From Proteles cristata cristata (taxonomy: Eukaryota > Chordata > Mammalia > Carnivora > Hyaenidae), in the NCBI GenBank assembly GCA_017311185.1, contig JAESUZ010003090.1, forward strand, positions 310,001 through 374,000: a stretch of 64,000 nucleotides of DNA. Direction: 5' to 3'. The notes beneath the pieces are model-generated. The model had not been told where the DNA came from and ran no database searches. It saw nothing but the letters and a program-made list of their open reading frames with translations. A program made the translations under genes and the position numbers. This document shows, piece by piece, positions 9,930 through 18,744 of this stretch (position 1 is the first letter of the stretch; every line of letters begins with the position of its first letter).

Positions 9930-10165
9930 AACTTCCCTGAAGAGCTCATCATCCAACTTGATCACTTTCAGTAAGGAGTAACCTTACTTCCTTGGGAGGC
10001 AGCCCATTCCATTGTTTAAAAGCCCTGTTAGAAAGGTCTTACTCATGTTAGAGTTGTCCTGTAACTTCCCCTACTCTCTCTGGAACTACCCAGAAATAAA
10101 AAATTTATCTTTTAGTTAGACTTGCAGATTTTTTAGGTACCTATCATGTTCCTTCCCCGTTTTAT
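9930..10165. repeat. CR1/L3-like ancient LINE fragment
   Basis: The run 'GCAGCCCATTCCATTG ... CTGTAACTTCCCCTACTCTC ... CTATCATGTTCC' has the wording of mammalian CR1/L3 remnants. Very old and diverged, so assignment is tentative and strand is not called. Confidence 0.4.
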
Positions 10166-10187
10166 GTTTCTTTAAATTAAGGCAAAA

Positions 10188-10290
10188 GGGTGCCTGGTTG
10201 GCTCAGAAGAGCATGCAACCGTTGATCTTAGGGTGTTGAGTTCTAGCCTCATGTTGGGTATAGAGATTACTTAAATAAAACTTTAAATAA
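10188..10290 (+). repeat. old CAN-SINE, short form
   Basis: GGGTGCCTGGTTGGCTCAG head, AGCATGCAACCGTTGATCTTA body and TATAGAGATTACTTAAATAAA tail. Confidence 0.75.
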
Positions 10291-11120
10291 TATATTAATG
10301 TGAAATTCACGTAACATAAAATTAACCCTTTCAAACTGTACAATTCAGTGGTATTGAGTAGATTCACAATGTTGTATAACTACCACTTATATCTAGTTCC
10401 AAAATAATTCCTATCATATTCGGTAAGCAGCCACTCCCATTCCCCTCCCCCAGCCCCTGGTAACCACCATTTGCTTTCTCTCTATGGATTTACCTATTAT
10501 GGATATTTGATGTAAATGGAATCATACAATATATGATCTTTTGTGGGTTCTTTCATTTCGCATAATGCTTTGAAGCTTTATCCATTCTGTATCATGTGTC
10601 AGTACTTCATTTTGTTATGGCTGAATAGTATTCCATTGTGTATATATACCATATAAAATACAACGTATCTATTTTTTCTTGTTTTCTGGGCTTTTGGTGT
10701 CATATCTAAAAATCTATTGCCAAATCAAAGGTAATAAAAATTTGCTCCTGGGGCGCCTGGGTGGCTTAGTCGGTTAAACGTCCGACTTTCGCTTAGGTCA
10801 TGATCTCGCGGTTCGTGGGTTCGAGCCCCGCGTTGGGCTCCGTGCTGACTGCCAGCTCAGAGCCTGGAGCCTATTTCGGAGTCTGTGTCTCCCTCTCTCT
10901 CTGACCCTCCCCTGCTCACGCTGTCTCTCTCTCTCCTAGAAATAAATAAAAATATTTAAAAAAAAATTTGCTCCTGTTTTCTTCTAAGAGTTTCATAGTT
11001 TTAGCTCTTATATTTAGGCAATTTTGTGTTAATTTTTGTATATAGCATGAGACAGGAGTCCCATTTTACTTTTGAAATGTGTTGAATTTTATTTTATTAA
11101 CACGTGTTGGTATAAATTAT
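10291..11120 (-). repeat. old L1 (L1MB/C type), split by a SINE
   Basis: Antisense L1M 3' region ('GAAATTCACGTAACATAAAA', 'CCCTGGTAACCACC', 'TGGCTGAATAGTATTCCATT') and, after the SINE, antisense ORF2-like text ('TTTTAGCTCTTATATTTAGG'). No coding capacity remains. Confidence 0.8.
10750..10962 (+). mobile_element. young CAN-SINE
   Basis: Forward copy of the young subfamily: GTGGCTTAGTCGGTTAAACG, GACTTTCGCTTAGGTC and a CTCTCCTAGAAATAAATAAA tail. AAAAATTTGCTCCTG flanks it on both sides, ending at 10750 and 10976. It splits the antisense L1. Confidence 0.95.
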
Positions 11121-11124
11121 TTTA

Positions 11125-11353
11125 GGAGCTCCTGGGTGGCTCAGTTGGTTAAGTGGATGACTTCAGCTCAGGTCTGAGGTCATGATCTCACGGTTTGTGA
11201 ATTTGAGTCCCACATCAGGCTCTTTGCTGCCAGCTCAGAGCCTAGAGCCTGCTTCAGATTCTGCCTCTCTCTCTCTCTGTCTCTCTCCCTCTCTCTCTGC
11301 CCCTCCCCCACTCACACTCTGTCTCTCTCAAAAATAAACATTTAAATTCTTTA
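11125..11353 (+). mobile_element. CAN-SINE
   Basis: Forward SINE beginning GGAGCTCCTGGGTGGCTCAG with an expanded TCTCTCTC block at 11260-11300. ATAAATTATTTT flanks both ends. Confidence 0.9.
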
Positions 11354-12070
11354 ATAAATTATTTTCACTTATGTTTTTAATCGAAGCTTAGTTATTTTCA
11401 AAGCCTAGAATCAAATGCTGTGTGCTGTTAGGCATATTCCATCTGCTGGGTCATAGGGGACTGCCATTCCATTTGCAAGTGGGTGTTTGGTAGCATAGGG
11501 ATTTTGACATATCCCAGGTATACGTATAAAGGCACCATGTGTTTATATACACATTTGGACATATTTAGCATACACTGGAGCTGTGTTTTGCTTCTCAGCC
11601 AACAACTGCCAATCTGCTGAAACTGATAAGCCGTAACAAGGCACCTGATTCCTGAGGTTGGCTGATGGCCAGACCATCATCTTTTACCAAAGAGTGAGGG
11701 AGTAAAACCCACATTTGTTTTGCTGAAGGCTGGCAGGAGCAGGAAGGGAAGAAGAATATGTGACATAGCATATGCCTTCCATTTATGTTTTAGAAGACAA
11801 AAAAGCAGGCAATTATGAGCAAGAATTATCAGCCCTTTGCTCCTACAGTTGGCTGTTGCGGAGTGAGTGGTTGATCTGTACAGTCATTTCAAGTGCTTCC
11901 TGTGGTTAGCCGCTACAGTTCAGAGAGGCAATATGAAAGTTAGATTTAACCAAATGTCCACAAGCAGGGCTGGGGCCTCTTAAAATGGTCTTTACAGTAG
12001 CAAAGGACACTATTTAGAAAATTGTCTGATCCATTGCCATATCTCCATCCTTTCAGATGCCTAAGTAAAA
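11354..12070. other. intergenic, no gene seen
   Basis: Unique-looking sequence of mixed composition. I recognise no exon, RNA gene or repeat family. The relative lack of repeats makes it a reasonable place to look for conserved regulatory sequence. Confidence 0.4.
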
Positions 12071-12074
12071 ATCT

Positions 12075-12262
12075 TAATGATTGTTACCTTTGACACATGC
12101 CCCTCTCTCAGCCCCACATTCATCACTCAGTCCTATTGATCCTACTTCTCAAATATGTATACTTCTCTCGACCCCCATTGCCACCCACTATCTGAGCCGC
12201 TATCACCTTCCACCTTAACTATTGCAATAACTTCCTAACTGATGTCCTTGCCTCATTGGTGG
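12075..12262 (+). repeat. L2 fragment (5' piece)
   Basis: Text in the style of an L2 3' region (CTCAGTCCTATTGATCCTAC, CACCTTAACTATTGCAATAA). Probably the same L2 copy as 13060-13615, now separated by inserted DNA. Confidence 0.6.
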
Positions 12263-12660
12263 TTCCAGATTTTCCACGTAGTTAAAAAAAAAAAAAAAAA
12301 AAAACACAGTAAGCAGGCTATGAACCTTATCTTCAAATTAAATTTGTATAGCAAACACACTGTTTCTGACTTGGATATATGCTTGAGGTGCAGGAAGGAG
12401 GCTTCAGAAATGGCTGATGGAAATTGTTCGGTAGTTGCTTTCACATGTATGATTATATGAATAGCTGAATCCTGACACAAATATTAAGTACCCCTGACAT
12501 TAGCTATAGTGTAAGTAGGTGCTGTGAGAGTTTGGAGGCTGCTTTTACTTAGCTTGCATGGTTTTTTGGTGAGCAGGACTGGCTACAAATTTGAAGAGGC
12601 CAATGTAAAATTAAAACGTAGGTTCCTCTGTTCAAAGATTATTAAGAATTACAAAACAGT
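12263..12660. other. intergenic, A-run and unassigned DNA
   Basis: Contains an A run of about 21 bases at 12283-12303. The remainder to 12660 is unassigned; the ORF at 12242-12460 crosses the A-run and is not credible. Confidence 0.45.
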
Positions 12661-12881
12661 GGGGCGCCTGGGTGGCTTAGTCGGTTGAGCGTCGGACTTT
12701 CGCTTAGGTCATGATCTTACGGTTTGTGGGTTCGAGCCCCGCGTCGGGCACTGTGCTGACTGCCAGCTCAGAGCCTGGAGCCTATTTCAGAGTCTGTGTC
12801 TCCCTCTCTCTCTGACCCTCCCCTGCTCATGCTGTCTCTCTCTCTCTCTCCTAGAAAAAAATAAAAATATTAAAAAAAAAA
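12661..12881 (+). mobile_element. young CAN-SINE
   Basis: Starts GGGGCGCCTGGGTGGCTTAG and carries GACTTTCGCTTAGGTC and the CTCCTAGAAA tail. AAGAATTACAAAACAGT (12644-12660) is repeated after the tail with one mismatch. Confidence 0.95.
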
Positions 12882-13059
12882 AAGAATTTCAAAACAGTGA
12901 CAGAGCATTAAACCAACTGTGGGACCCTGTAGGACAGAACATGGTGCGTGTCCATGAAGCCAACTCTTTTGGCGGAGCTTAGAGTGGAATGTGTGCATGT
13001 GTATATATGTCTGTGCAGGGATAAATTAATAGATTATGGGGGTATTAAACCCTCACCAG

Positions 13060-13615
13060 TCTCTCCAGTGTACCATCAACTGTTTCCCTTCTTGCTCTTC
13101 CTTAGTCCAGGCCACATTAAATAACCAAATGATCTTTTAAATAAATGTATATCGAATCATGTCTCCCTCAACTTTATACTTGTTGATAAATTCCCACATC
13201 ATCATGAAATAAAGTGCAAAATCTTCATCATGTCCCAAAGGGTCCTATTTACTCTAACCCTGATGACCTCTTTGATCTTATTTCATGCCACTCTTCTTCC
13301 CCACTCAACACGTTTCAACCATACTGGCCTCTCCCTAATGTACCAAGTGCTTTCTCACCTCTAAGGCTTTGCTCTGCTGTTTCCTCCATTTGGACCATTA
13401 TGTCCCCCTAGTTTTGCTTTTCCTTCAGAAAACTGACCATAGTTTATAATCATGTGTTTATTCTTTTGAAGATGTATTTATATCTAGCTACCCACCATGC
13501 TGTAAGCTCATTGAGGACAAGGATGCTGTTTGCATTGATGATTACTGTATGCCCAACATTCAGCACAGAGCTATGCATGTAATATGTGATCAGTAAATAT
13601 TTATTAAAGGAATAA
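13060..13615 (+). repeat. L2 3' end
   Basis: Long diverged L2 copy: 'CCAAGTGCTTTCTCACC', 'GTAAGCTCATTGAGGACAAGG' and the closing 'GATCAGTAAATATTTATTAA'. The ORF inside (13214-13411) is part of the repeat. Confidence 0.8.
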
Positions 13616-13970
13616 ATGCACTTTCAAATCATGCAGGGCCATGCCTAAGAATTTCTTCATTAAAGTGGTTCTAATCTGATAGCATAGGATTCCCACCTGG
13701 AGGCAGGTAACATAGTGGTTGCTCCTATTAACACTTTTGGCTACAGATAACACCCAAATGGGCTAATCATCTCTTTTACATTCATGTATTAATAACACTC
13801 ATTGGGCCATTAGTAGTAAATTTCTCTTGAAGTCATTTAATCTTATTCTGTTATAGCTGTTAGTATAACAAGCTTCTATATGTTTACCATCTCTGTATCT
13901 CTTTCATTTGTCCCATAACAACTTATATTCTATAAGCTTCAAGGAGTTTTGTCACATACACGAACTGATT
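13616..13970. other. intergenic, no gene seen
   Basis: AT-rich unique-looking sequence without a recognisable signal. Confidence 0.5.
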
Positions 13971-14186
13971 TTTTAAATAAATGTTTTAAGTTTACTTATT
14001 TATTTTGAGAGAGAGAGCACACATGAACAGGGGAAAAGGGCAGAGAGAGGGGGAAAAAGAGAATCCGAAGCAGGCTCTGTGCTGCCAGCACAGACCCCAA
14101 CACAGGACTGAACCTAACAGTGAGACCATGACCTGAGCTGAAATCAAGAGTTAGACACACAACCGGCTGAGCCACCCAGGTGCCCC
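13971..14186 (-). repeat. CAN-SINE
   Basis: Reverse, moderately diverged copy with TTATTTATTTTGAGAGAGAG and head CAGGTGCCCC. A weak ACGACTTATT/ACGAACTGATT target match flanks it. Confidence 0.85.
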
Positions 14187-14254
14187 AACGACTTATTTTC
14201 ACACACACAATTATTTTAGTAAATTCTATACCCAATATGGGCTAAAATTCCCCA

Positions 14255-14302
14255 TTCTGAGATCAAGAGTTGCATGCTCTACCAACTAAGCCAGCCAGGT
14301 AC
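14255..14302 (-). repeat. CAN-SINE head remnant
   Basis: Only the tRNA-like head survives, antisense (GAGATCAAGAGTTGCATGCTC, ending CCAGCCAGGTA). Confidence 0.6.
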
Positions 14303-14305
14303 ACG

Positions 14306-15054
14306 AGGACCGATTGTTTCTGCCCATCTATTTTGTGCAAAAGCACAAAAATGGGGCAGCAAGTTGTATGCCTATTTTCTACTTAAATTGGCTTATTTAC
14401 GTGCACATTTTTCTGGAAAGGACTTATATTTTATTAGCTCCTTGGACAAGTCAGAGATCCCACAAAAGTGCCAAGTTTTGAGTCTTGCTTTACTTTTCCC
14501 TGTGAGTGACCAAATCTGTGAAGCTGATTGTGTTCTTTCTCTAAACCACTTTGTGTTTAGAAACTTCCAGGAAGTTTCTTAAACCTTGTTTTCAAATGTA
14601 CTTTGTAAACAAGCCCTCAGCTTAGCAGCATCGTTTTGAAACATGAATAATATCTGCATTATAAAATTTCCTGTTTGAAAAAAGAGGCCTCTGAGATAAT
14701 TATGCAATGCACTTAGCTCCTCACTTTTATTCTTCTTAATATCATTAATTTTCTCATTATTTTTCTGCATGGTCTAAGTGTGGTCAAACTGGCTTTAGGG
14801 ACTGTGTCCACATATTAGCTGAGAAACCACCACAATGTTTTTAACTCCAAACATTACTAAGAATAAGGCTTGGATTGAGGGCCTAAAAATAATTCAGTTG
14901 GAACGTAAAGAAGAAATTGAGACACCAATACTACAAATATTTAGCATATTTGTGTGTCTTTATATATGATTTCATATTTACCCTGCTTTCGGGTTTATTT
15001 ACAATCTGACCCTTTAAGAATTCTTGGGCACAAAAAAAGTGGATCATCATTAAC
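14306..15054. other. intergenic, no gene seen
   Basis: Unique-looking, low-CpG sequence. The 102-residue ORF beginning at 14274 overlaps the SINE remnant and resembles no protein I know. Confidence 0.45.
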
Positions 15055-15172
15055 TAGAATTTCTTTCTTTCTTTCTTTCTTTCTCTCTCTCTCTCTCTCT
15101 TTCTTTTTTTGTCTTTCTCTTTTCTCAACAGTGAGATTTTAAAGATGTTTCTTCCTTCCCTTCCTTCCTTAT
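15055..15172 (+). repeat. (TTTC)n, (TC)n and (TTCC)n simple repeats
   Basis: Pyrimidine tract: TTTC units from about 15058, (TC)n at about 15082-15100, more T/C to 15124, then TTCC units at about 15149-15170. Confidence 0.9.
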
Positions 15173-15289
15173 ACTAAATATGAATCTACAATCACTGCAA
15201 CTTCTTTGAAACTACACGTTAACAAATCACCAGAAGCAGAACTTCTGTGAGGTTTCCTTCTAGATCCCACCGATTAACTGCAAACACGT

Positions 15290-15291
<2 letters not shown>

Positions 15292-15335
<44 letters not shown>
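15292..15335 (+). repeat. (TG)n microsatellite upstream of ADM
   Basis: About 21 uninterrupted GT units, 2.8 kb upstream of the ADM promoter. Alternating purine-pyrimidine DNA of this length can adopt Z-form and is normally length-variable. Confidence 0.95.
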
Positions 15336-15339
<4 letters not shown>

Positions 15340-15399
15340 TTCCTCAGCGATATTTAAGTATGCGAACCGAAGTTACAGGGGGGAAAAAGATGCCAACAT

Positions 15400-16640
15400 T
15401 TGATAAATTTTATATAATTTTATATATTTTTACAACTTCTGCTCGATGACTCCCCCAAGGGAACGCTAGGGCTCTTGTCACTCGCTTACGCAAACGCGCG
15501 CAGACGCACGCACTTTCAAGATCCCTAGCTGCATATTCAGTACTTAAAGAGAGACAGAGAGAGAAGGATTGGCGGGGATTTTCAAGCGTCAGATCTCTAA
15601 GTGCTAGAGCGACAAGGCGCACCTGGGCTGATAAGGAGTGTGCCAAGGCTCTCGGGTGGGAATTCCTGGCATCGCTGCTTTGTCACTGACGTAGGCACTG
15701 GAGCGAGCGGAGCCCAGTCTCCACTCCACGGTTCGCTTTACTGGTTGAAGCAGCCTGTAGCTCAAAGCGAAGTTTGCATCTAGAGCGCGCTTCGCGATCC
15801 TGCAGAGGAGCTAAAGCCAATTCCCCCCACTCTCCACCCGCTCCCACGGATCATAGGCTTTCCAAAAAGACACAAGAGAGGAGGCAACGAGGGACGGCAC
15901 AGAGTCCTCTGCAGACCGACCGCCCCCACGGCTGGTGGGAACTGGAAGGAACAAGTCCAGACCACGGGACCTTTTCTGGCTGTGGGCCGGCGCCCAGCTG
16001 TCCTTGACCTTTGCAGAAGTCGAGACGCGCGCGCCAGGGAAATGAAAGTAAAACCTGTCTTGGCGCGGACCCAACTGGAAGCTGGCTACATGTAAGTCGC
16101 ATCCTCAGACAAGACTGACAGCCAGCCTGTCTTGGACAAGGTTGGTGCGAAGAGCCTGACTTGCAAACTGAAAAGGAGAGATGGGAAGTGGGAGAGAAGC
16201 AGAACAGTTTGGCTGGGGGCGGCTCCTGGAAACAGCAAGCCCTCAGTAATATCTGTCTGAGGTACCAACGGAAGAGCCGCCTGACCTGTCTGCTGCAGTG
16301 ACAGCCCTCCAGCCCTCCAGGCGGCTGTAACCCAGCCACTATGCTGTGCTGCACCCCTCTGACCCCAGCCCTTACCAGAGTCAGAGCCACAGCCAGAGCT
16401 AGGAATCTGTCCCCCACCCTCAGCTGGAACTCAGGTCCATTCAGGTGATTCCCTTAGAGAAGAGTCCTCCAGATAAAAAACGGTGGCCGCGGCCATTCCT
16501 TAATGGGGTACAATGTCCACGGTTGGGTCCTGAGAATGAGAAGGCCGCTGAACCAGCAGTGTGTGTGACCCAGTCCAAGCCAGGTCCCCACCGCCTACCG
16601 CCCAGTCTTCTTTGCAATGGGTCTCAGAACCAATTTGGCA
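15400..16640. other. CpG-enriched ADM upstream block, unassigned
   Basis: Composition turns GC-richer than the preceding intergenic DNA, with CpGs concentrated around 15460-16050 (GCAAACGCGCGCAGACGC; TAGAGCGCGCTTCGCGATCC). A cAMP-response-like TGACGTA lies at 15687-15693. A 188-codon minus-strand ORF (15851-16417) and several overlapping ORFs exist, none with a family I recognise. It could be an upstream enhancer or the start of a divergent non-coding transcript of ADM. That is inference; no splice structure is evident. Confidence 0.4.
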
Positions 16641-16664
16641 GAGCAGGTAGGAAGTGCAGAAATC

Positions 16665-16835
16665 TGCAGAAGGCACGTTATAGATGGAGAAACCAGAAGG
16701 GAAACATAATTTGCCCACGTTCACACAGCCTCAGGGTAGGGACTAGAAGCTGGTCGGCAGAGTCCCAATGGTCCCACGACCATGGCCTCTTGGTCTATGC
16801 ACCCGGCTTCAGACTTGAGAGTAAGGTAGTGGGTG
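16665..16835 (-). repeat. MIR-like fragment
   Basis: 'ATAGATGGAGAAACCAGAAG ... TTTGCCCACGTTCACACAGC' is the antisense core wording of a MIR, quite diverged. Confidence 0.5.
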
Positions 16836-17129
16836 ATAGATAGGACACCAGAAGCCCGAATGCAAGAACTAGGGAGCCCTGCAGGGCTGGGTTCCCTTCC
16901 AGTTTGGCCGTCAGAAACGAAGTAAGAAAATGTAGTCAAGAAGAGCTGAGGGAAGAACACAAACGGGTGACAAACGTGCCTGGGGGTGATTCATCATGAA
17001 CAGGCATAAATCCTTGGGCGGGGGCTAGGATTCTCCTCTCCCCCTTAAAGGCATGATGACCCCAGTGTAGAAATATCCAGGCCGCGCCCCAGTCTGAGGT
17101 GCTTGCTTGCCAGGCCGAATTAGGACTTT

Positions 17130-17330
17130 ATTGCTTTCTACCTTTGGTGTGACTTTGGTCAAATACTTCTTCTCTCTGAACTCTCTGAACAATTTTCTAC
17201 GTGAGAAATGAGAACAATAATGTTAACCTAACTCACCTAACTCAAGGGTGAGTGTCAGGATCAAAGATCAGGATGTGACTGTTTTTGTAAACTTTAAAGC
17301 GATTAACATACGTGAAGCATTAGTGTGCTC
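17130..17330 (+). repeat. MIR-like fragment
   Basis: Sense MIR core: 'GTGACTTTGGTCAAATACTTC', 'GAGAAATGAGAACAATAATG', then 'GTGAGTGTCAGGATC'. Contains two ACGTG cores (17199, 17310), but these lie in repeat DNA. Confidence 0.6.
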
Positions 17331-18076
17331 CCAGGCTGTAAATCCTCACGTTTACAATGAGTGAATGAAGTCTCCGAAGGCAGCCAGGCAAATTCTCAGG
17401 TTGTAACCTTGTAAGGAATAATTGGATTACAAGGGGAAGGAAATGAAACGGTATCGTCCGTCCTAATTTTAGTTATTCCCATATTTCCAAACAGGCAACT
17501 AAATTCTGAAGCTTCAGATAATGCTCCCCTCCAAATCCCAATTCTCAAATCAGCCTTTCCGAGCCTTGCCCGTATTGCGAAATCTTACTAGCCCATCCCA
17601 GAACCTTGGAGTCTCAGCCTCTCGGGGGTGAGAGCGCGGGTGGGGGGTGCTGGCGAGCCCCACTCCTCTACTCGGCTCTGTGTCCTGCCCCTGCGGCTCT
17701 GCAGGAGTCTGGGGTCGCGGTCAGGTCAGGCGCCAAGCCGGCAGGGGGCGCGGTCCACTCGAGGCCACTGCTCCCGAGGTCCGGGGCTCAGGCCATCCGC
17801 GTGGTACCTCCCGCTGACTATTGCAGTTCCGTGCCAGTAGGCCTCACACTCTGGGTTGCATAGGTCCCGAGTAAGGACCTCAAGAGGTAGTACCGGGCCT
17901 ACTTCTTCCTGGCTCGTGTTCTGAAGACTCAGGGCTGTGGCAGTTCCTGAACCGATCTCTGGAGCTCATCTCCCAGCCCTCTGGGCATGAGGGACCCTCC
18001 CCGCAATGCGCGCGGCCGAAATCCGAAGCCCGCGCGCGCCCGAGGGAAGAATGGGAGCGCGCGAGGGCAGTCCAGG

Positions 18077-18100
18077 CCCCGCCCCCTCCGCTCTTATAAA
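18077..18100 (+). promoter_or_regulatory. ADM: ADM core promoter: GC box and TATA box
   Basis: A CCCCGCCCCC Sp1-type box (about 18077-18086) is followed by TATAAA at 18095-18100. The expected transcription start is about 18125, in GGACACTCAGTGG. ADM is known as a TATA-driven, strongly inducible gene, which fits this layout inside a CpG island. Confidence 0.88.
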
Positions 18101-18124
18101 GCTGAGGCACCGGAGCCGGACACT

Positions 18125-18273
18125 CAGTGGTTTCTTGGTGACAGTAGGCGGAACAGCTCGAGCCTTGCCACCTTTGGTTTCTCACCGCGGTTTGGACGTT
18201 GGGGTTTTGCCAGTGCCAGAGCGACGTCTCAGACTTTCTCCTCCCAGATCTTGGCAGATCACTCCCTCAGCAG
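18125..18273 (+). other. ADM: ADM exon 1, non-coding
   Basis: The sequence from GAACAGCTCGAGCCTTGCC to CACTCCCTCAGCAG is recognisable ADM 5' leader and ends at donor CAG|GTAGGC (18273|18274). No ATG occurs between the presumed start and the ADM start codon in the spliced leader, so the coding ATG is the first. The 5' end is estimated from the TATA box; the 3' end is read directly. Confidence 0.85.
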
Positions 18274-18723
18274 GTAGGCGCCATAGGCGGGGCGGGTTAG
18301 CGTGGGGTGGGGGGTGGGGGGAGGACTATAGAGTGCTGGAAACTGGAAGTGTTGGGTGGGGGGTACAACTCATTTTGGAAGGTCCTCTGCGGGGTGCGTC
18401 CTATATCCTGGGTCCAGCCGTGCACACAGCTGGAACTGCAGAGATCCAGTCGCCTCTACTCCACCAGCCAAATAACGAGAAGTTGAGGAGGGAACCTTGG
18501 GGAGCCTGGCGCTCGGCAGGGACCTCCCCTGCCGGGCCAATCACCCGCCCGGCGGGTGCAAATGTAGCTGGCGCCTCTCTGCGCCCGGGCGAGATAAGCG
18601 TTTGAGCCAGATAGAGCGCGGGCTGAGCGTGCCCGAGCGGGGGCCCCCCACACGTCCTCCGTGCCCCGCCCGGGTAGTGCTGCAGGCCGGGTGCTCACGC
18701 TTGGCCCCTCTCTCTCCTTCCAG
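18274..18723 (+). other. ADM: ADM intron 1 with G-rich tract
   Basis: 450-base GC-rich intron, donor GTAGGC, acceptor CTCTCTCCTTCCAG. At 18304-18324 the sense strand has runs of 4, 6 and 6 G separated by single T, with another G cluster at 18354-18363: a strong G-quadruplex candidate in DNA and pre-mRNA. The 199-codon ORF 18006-18605 starts upstream of the transcription start and crosses this intron, so it is not a gene. Confidence 0.85.
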
Positions 18724-18744
18724 GGTTTGCACATCGCTGCCGGC

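Noticed and set aside
15851..16417. 188-codon minus ORF upstream of ADM as a protein gene
   Set aside because: No recognisable domain and several competing ORFs in other frames. Kept only as part of the unassigned upstream block.
16445..16843. 132-codon plus ORF
   Set aside because: Runs into an antisense MIR; no family resemblance.
18006..18605. 199-codon plus ORF overlapping ADM exon 1 and intron 1
   Set aside because: It starts upstream of the ADM transcription start and crosses the exon 1 donor. GC-rich DNA has few stops, and no protein family is recognisable.
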